A stretch of 18,027 nucleotides of DNA from an uncultured Pseudomonas sp. (GTDB lineage: Bacteria > Pseudomonadota > Gammaproteobacteria > Pseudomonadales > Pseudomonadaceae), in the NCBI RefSeq assembly GCF_946885885.1, contig NZ_CAMPHN010000087.1:1-18027 (forward strand), written 5' to 3'. Below the pieces are notes generated by a model, which ran no database searches, had not been told where the DNA came from, and saw only the letters and a list, made by a program, of their open reading frames with translations. Position 1 is the first letter of the stretch. Each line of letters starts with the position of its first letter. Below, one piece after another: positions 14,953 through 18,027 of this stretch. Position numbers and translations under genes: made by a program.

Positions 14953-14981
14953 ATGTAACACCGGTTTTATCGGCGCGTCCA
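14953..14981 (-). promoter_or_regulatory. Candidate rho promoter
   Basis: On the minus strand, TGGACG (14981-14976) is separated by exactly 17 bp from TTACAT (14958-14953), just past the trxA terminator. This would give a rho leader of about 155 bases. The hexamers match the sigma-70 consensus only partly. Confidence 0.35.
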
Positions 14982-14993
14982 GCACCCGGACAG

Positions 14994-15016
14994 AAAAAAC
15001 CCCGCAATTAGCGGGG
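14994..15016 (-). terminator. trxA intrinsic terminator
   Basis: On the minus strand GCC-CCGC stem CCCCGC, loop TAATT, GCGGGG, then six T, 20 bases after the trxA stop. This is a clear rho-independent terminator separating trxA from rho. Confidence 0.92.
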
Positions 15017-15036
15017 CTTATGATCTGCGCGACAGC

Positions 15037-15363
15037 TTAGATATTGCTGTCGAGGAAGGCCGCCAGTTGCGACTTCGACAGAGCGCCGACCTTGGTCGCT
15101 TCGACGTTGCCGTTCTTGAACAGCATCAAGGTCGGGATACCGCGCACGCCGTACTTCGGCGGGGTTTCCTGATTCTCGTCGATGTTCAACTTGCACACCT
15201 TGAGCTTGCCTTGGTAGGTCTGGGCGATTTCGTCCAGCACCGGGGCGATCATCTTGCACGGACCGCACCACTCGGCCCAGTAATCGACCAGCACCGGACC
15301 TTCTGCCTGGATGACATCTTGGTCGAAGCTGGCATCGCTGACATTGGTAATGAATTCGCTCAT
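15037..15363 (-). CDS. trxA: Thioredoxin 1
   Basis: This 108-residue protein is a standard thioredoxin with the active site WCGPC (Cys33 and Cys36) and the [11 protein letters not shown] segment bearing the cis-proline. It is the cytoplasmic dithiol reductant recycled by thioredoxin reductase, serving ribonucleotide reductase, methionine sulfoxide reductases and others. The ATG at 15363 has GGAG 7 bases upstream; a start 14 codons earlier would add a non-conserved tail. It is transcribed away from ppx from its own promoter and stops at its own terminator. Confidence 0.98.
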   Translation of the reverse strand: MSEFITNVSDASFDQDVIQAEGPVLVDYWAEWCGPCKMIAPVLDEIAQTYQGKLKVCKLNIDENQETPPKYGVRGIPTLMLFKNGNVEATKVGALSKSQLAAFLDSNI

Positions 15364-15400
15364 GGAAATTCTCCGTGTTCGGAAGCAAAAGATGGCCGAC

Positions 15401-15406
15401 ATCATA
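15401..15406 (-). promoter_or_regulatory. trxA -10 box
   Basis: TATGAT on the minus strand is a five-of-six match to the sigma-70 -10 consensus and would give a leader of about 30 bases before the trxA ATG. The -35 at 17-bp spacing (TTCCTG) is weak. Confidence 0.55.
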
Positions 15407-15732
15407 GCCCGCCTTCTTTGACACAGGAAGGCTCGTGCAATTGCGCTTATCTATCGGCATCGCCAAATTCGTCCATCAGCTAATCGCCTAACACCACGAA
15501 AGCGATAGCGGTACGCGAGGCCGCGGCGCGAATATGCTGCTGGCCTTCTGCGCCGGCCGGGCGCCTTGAGAGCGGTGCGACTGCCAGGTTTCCATGGCCC
15601 GCTCCGGGCGGATGAACGGCAGTTTCCGGTACTTCAGCAAAATGCCTTCGACGGCATGCGACATCAGTATGCGTTGGCGTACCCGGCCTATCGTGGCACG
15701 ATGACGCGGTTCCGCATCGAGATGTCTACGCT
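15407..15732. other. Divergent gap between trxA and ppx
   Basis: No gene is seen here. The left edge carries the trxA promoter. For ppx, TTGGCG (15674-15679) and CACGAT (15697-15702) at 17 bp are the best pair found but weak. A short open frame on the plus strand that enters the ppx coding region out of frame has no family features. Confidence 0.55.
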
Positions 15733-17235
15733 ATGCCGCATACCCCTGCTGAGTCTTTCCCCTTGATTGCAGCCATCGATCTGGGCTCCAACAGCTTTCA
15801 TATGGTGCTGGCCAAGGCCGATCATGGCGAGTTGCGCATCCTCGAACGCCTCGGCGACAAGGTGCAATTGGCTGCCGGTATCGACGAGCAACGCCTGCTC
15901 AGCGAGGAGGCCATGCAACGCGGGCTGGATTGCCTGCGACGCTTCGCTCAATTGACCGCCAGCCTGCCGGAAGGTGCGGTACGTGTGGTCGGCACCAACG
16001 CGCTACGCGAGGCGCATAACCGTGGCGAGTTCATCCGCCGCGCCGAAGAGGTGCTCGGGCATCCGGTGGAGGTCATTTCCGGGCGCGAGGAGGCGCGGCT
16101 GATCTATCTCGGCGTCTCGCATAGCATCGCCGATACCCCCGGTAAACGCCTGGTCACCGATATCGGCGGCGGCAGCACCGAATTCATCATCGGCCAACGC
16201 TTCGAGCCCTTGCTGCGCGAGAGCTTGCAAATGGGCTGCGTGAGCTACACCCAGCGCTTCTTCAAGGACGGCAAAATCACGCCAGCGCGCTATGCCCAAG
16301 CCTATACCGCCGCGCGCCTGGAGATCATGGGCATCGAGCACGCGCTGCGCCGCCTCGGCTGGGAAGACGTGGTCGGCGCCTCCGGTACGATCAAGGCGAT
16401 CGGTCTGGCGATTCAATCCGCCGGGCTGGGTAACGGCGAGGTCAATGTACAGGGCCTGGCCTGGTTGAAACGCAAGATTTTCAAACTCGGCGAGGTGGAT
16501 AAAATCGACCTCGACGGCATCAAGCCCGATCGCCGCGGGATTTTTCCGGCCGGCCTGGCGATCCTCGAAGCGATCTTCGACGCCTGCGAGATCCAACGCA
16601 TGAGTCATTCCGAGGGTGCGCTACGCGAGGGCGTGCTCTACGACCTGCTCGGCCGCCATCATCACGAGGACGTGCGCGAACGCACCCTCAGCGCACTGAT
16701 GGAACGCTACCACGTCGATCTGGATCAGGCCGCCCGCGTCGAGGCCAAGGCCCTGGAGGCCCTGGAACAGGTCGCCGATGCCTGGCAACTGGACGACGAA
16801 TGGCACCGCGACCTGTTGCTGTGGGCCGCGCGGGTACATGAACTGGGCCTGGACATCGCCCACTACCAGTACCACAAGCACGGCGCCTATCTGGTCGAAC
16901 ATTCCGACCTGGCCGGCTTCTCGCGCCAGGATCAGCACATGCTCGCCCTGCTGGTACGCGGCCACCGGCGCAATATCCCCAAGGACAAATTCGCCGATTT
17001 CGGCGAGGAAGGGCTCAAGCTGATCCGCCTGTGCGTACTGCTGCGCTTCGCCATCCTGTTCCATCACATTCGCGGCACCCAGGAGATGCCAAGGGTGCGC
17101 CTCGAAGCCAGCGAGCAGAGCCTGGAAATCGTCTTCCCCGAAGGTTGGCTGGAGGCCAACCCGCTGACCCAAGCGGATTTCACTCAGGAAGCGGGCTGGC
17201 TCAAGCGCATCGGCGTCGAACTCAGCGTGCGCTGA
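15733..17235 (+). CDS. ppx: Exopolyphosphatase
   Basis: This 500-residue protein belongs to the Ppx/GppA family of the ASKHA fold. Residues 14-24 ([11 protein letters not shown]) and 143-150 (DIGGGSTE) are the two phosphate-binding loops, Glu120 ([10 protein letters not shown]) fits the catalytic Glu of E. coli PPX, and GASGTIKAI marks the second ATPase-like lobe. The C-terminal third (about 320-500), with [19 protein letters not shown], is the HD-like domain. It removes terminal phosphates processively from polyphosphate; guanosine pentaphosphate hydrolysis is also known in the family. The ATG at 15733 has only GAGATG-like sequence upstream. The 3' end overlaps the convergent ppk1 by 14 bp, unlike E. 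coli where ppk and ppx form one operon. Confidence 0.96.
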   Translation: MPHTPAESFPLIAAIDLGSNSFHMVLAKADHGELRILERLGDKVQLAAGIDEQRLLSEEAMQRGLDCLRRFAQLTASLPEGAVRVVGTNALREAHNRGEFIRRAEEVLGHPVEVISGREEARLIYLGVSHSIADTPGKRLVTDIGGGSTEFIIGQRFEPLLRESLQMGCVSYTQRFFKDGKITPARYAQAYTAARLEIMGIEHALRRLGWEDVVGASGTIKAIGLAIQSAGLGNGEVNVQGLAWLKRKIFKLGEVDKIDLDGIKPDRRGIFPAGLAILEAIFDACEIQRMSHSEGALREGVLYDLLGRHHHEDVRERTLSALMERYHVDLDQAARVEAKALEALEQVADAWQLDDEWHRDLLLWAARVHELGLDIAHYQYHKHGAYLVEHSDLAGFSRQDQHMLALLVRGHRRNIPKDKFADFGEEGLKLIRLCVLLRFAILFHHIRGTQEMPRVRLEASEQSLEIVFPEGWLEANPLTQADFTQEAGWLKRIGVELSVR

Positions 17236-18027
17236 CCAGCGGCACCGTGAGTTTGTCCAGCAACCCGGCCTGCGCGCTACGCGGGTTCTGGTTGCCGGTC
17301 GGGCTGCTGCGCAGGTAGCGGCCGTCCGGTTGCAGCACCCAGCTCTGGGTGTTGTCGGTCAGGTAAGCCTCCAACTCCTTCTTCACCCGCATGATCAGCT
17401 TCTTGCCTTCCACCGGGAAGCAGGTCTCGACGCGCTTATCCAGGTTGCGCTCCATCCAGTCGGCGCTGGACAGATAGATCTTCTCCTCGCCCTCGTTGAG
17501 GAAATAGAACACCCGGGTATGTTCGAGGAAGCGACCGATGATCGAGCGCACCTGAATATTGTGCGACACCCCCGGAATACCCGGACGCAGGCAGCACATA
17601 CCGCGCACCACCAGGTCGATCTTCACCCCGGTCTGGCTGGCCTTGTACAGCGCGCGGATGATCTTCGGATCGGTCAGGGCATTGAACTTGGCGATGATGT
17701 GCGCCGGCTTGCCCTCCGCGGCCAGGTTGGTCTCGCGGGCGATCATGTCGAGCAGGGTCTTCTTCAGCGTGAAGGGCGCGTGCAGCAGCTTCTTCATGCG
17801 CAGGGTCTTGCCCATGCCGATCAGCTGGCTGAACAGCTTGGCCACGTCCTCGCCGAGCGCCACGTCGGCGGTGAGCAGGCTGTAGTCGGTGTACAGGCGG
17901 GCGTTGGCCGCGTGGTAGTTGCCGGTGCCAAGGTGCGCGTAGCGCACGATCTCGCCGTTCTCGCGACGCAGGATCAGCATCATCTTGGCGTGGGTCTTGA
18001 AGCCGACCACGCCGTAGATCACCACCG
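17222..18027 (-). CDS. ppk1: Polyphosphate kinase 1, C-terminal part (5' end outside window)
   Basis: The last 268 residues of Ppk1 are present, and the frame stays open to the window end. The two catalytic histidines are visible 19 residues apart, as His435 and His454 are in E. coli: one in FKTHAKM, the other in [10 protein letters not shown], followed by [13 protein letters not shown]. Downstream segments [38 protein letters not shown] and [15 protein letters not shown] are the conserved phospholipase-D-like C-terminal domains. The enzyme adds the gamma-phosphate of ATP reversibly to polyphosphate. The C-terminal tail after [11 protein letters not shown] is variable and runs past the ppx stop. 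Confidence 0.97.
   Translation of the reverse strand, partial: VVIYGVVGFKTHAKMMLILRRENGEIVRYAHLGTGNYHAANARLYTDYSLLTADVALGEDVAKLFSQLIGMGKTLRMKKLLHAPFTLKKTLLDMIARETNLAAEGKPAHIIAKFNALTDPKIIRALYKASQTGVKIDLVVRGMCCLRPGIPGVSHNIQVRSIIGRFLEHTRVFYFLNEGEEKIYLSSADWMERNLDKRVETCFPVEGKKLIMRVKKELEAYLTDNTQSWVLQPDGRYLRSSPTGNQNPRSAQAGLLDKLTVPLVSAR

Noticed and set aside
14792..15007. N-terminal extension of rho by 72 codons
   Set aside because: The extension crosses the end of the trxA terminator region and the probable promoter, and Rho proteins start at MNLTELK.
1..18027. CRISPR arrays, tRNA/rRNA genes, complete insertion sequences, prophage genes
   Set aside because: No regularly spaced repeats, cloverleaf-like sequences, transposase or phage-type proteins were seen on either strand.

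Overview
The window looks like the chromosome of a high-GC gammaproteobacterium, most likely a Pseudomonas sensu lato. The main reason is the housekeeping block on the right: ppk1 - ppx - trxA - rho - ubiD - ferredoxin/flavin reductase. As I recall it, this order is typical of Pseudomonas genomes. Proteins such as the 419-residue Rho and the 488-residue UbiD also have the expected lengths. No tRNA, rRNA, CRISPR array or intact insertion sequence was seen.

Left region (1-7600): a tightly packed, same-strand run of six genes. It comprises a condensation-domain (PapA-type) acyltransferase cut by the window edge, an alpha/beta hydrolase, a zinc-independent quinone oxidoreductase, a RarD-type EamA permease, a protein joining a degenerate HMGL/isopropylmalate-synthase-like barrel to a winged-helix-like C-terminus, and a small secreted protein of unknown family. 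The first three genes are coupled by ATGA stop/start overlaps. A LuxI-family acyl-homoserine-lactone synthase follows on the same strand, and a LuxR-family receptor lies tail to tail with it, 4 bp away. The luxI leader holds a lux-box-like dyad (CT-N12-AG) and, just before the start codon, a perfect 11-bp hairpin that buries its Shine-Dalgarno sequence. The whole region reads as a small biosynthesis/export operon next to its own quorum-sensing pair. I do not recognise it as a described cluster.

Middle region (7601-10422): a minus-strand pair, ubiD and a 2Fe-2S/FAD/NAD(P)H reductase, separated by a strong nested hairpin. The pairing resembles the ubiD-fre neighbourhood of enterobacteria.

Island between ubiD and rho (10423-13531): an exported class C beta-lactamase-like serine hydrolase and a minus-strand AraC-family regulator broken by an in-frame TGA at codon 18. 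Two long non-coding stretches flank them, and the one next to rho carries a 53-bp inverted repeat, a REP-like palindromic element and an intrinsic terminator. This looks like an accessory insertion in an otherwise conserved neighbourhood.

Right region (13532-18027): rho and trxA on the minus strand, each with its own signals (trxA has a clear intrinsic terminator and a good -10 box). A divergent ppx follows, then convergent ppk1, whose 3' end overlaps that of ppx by 14 bp. Ppx and Ppk1 degrade and make polyphosphate respectively.
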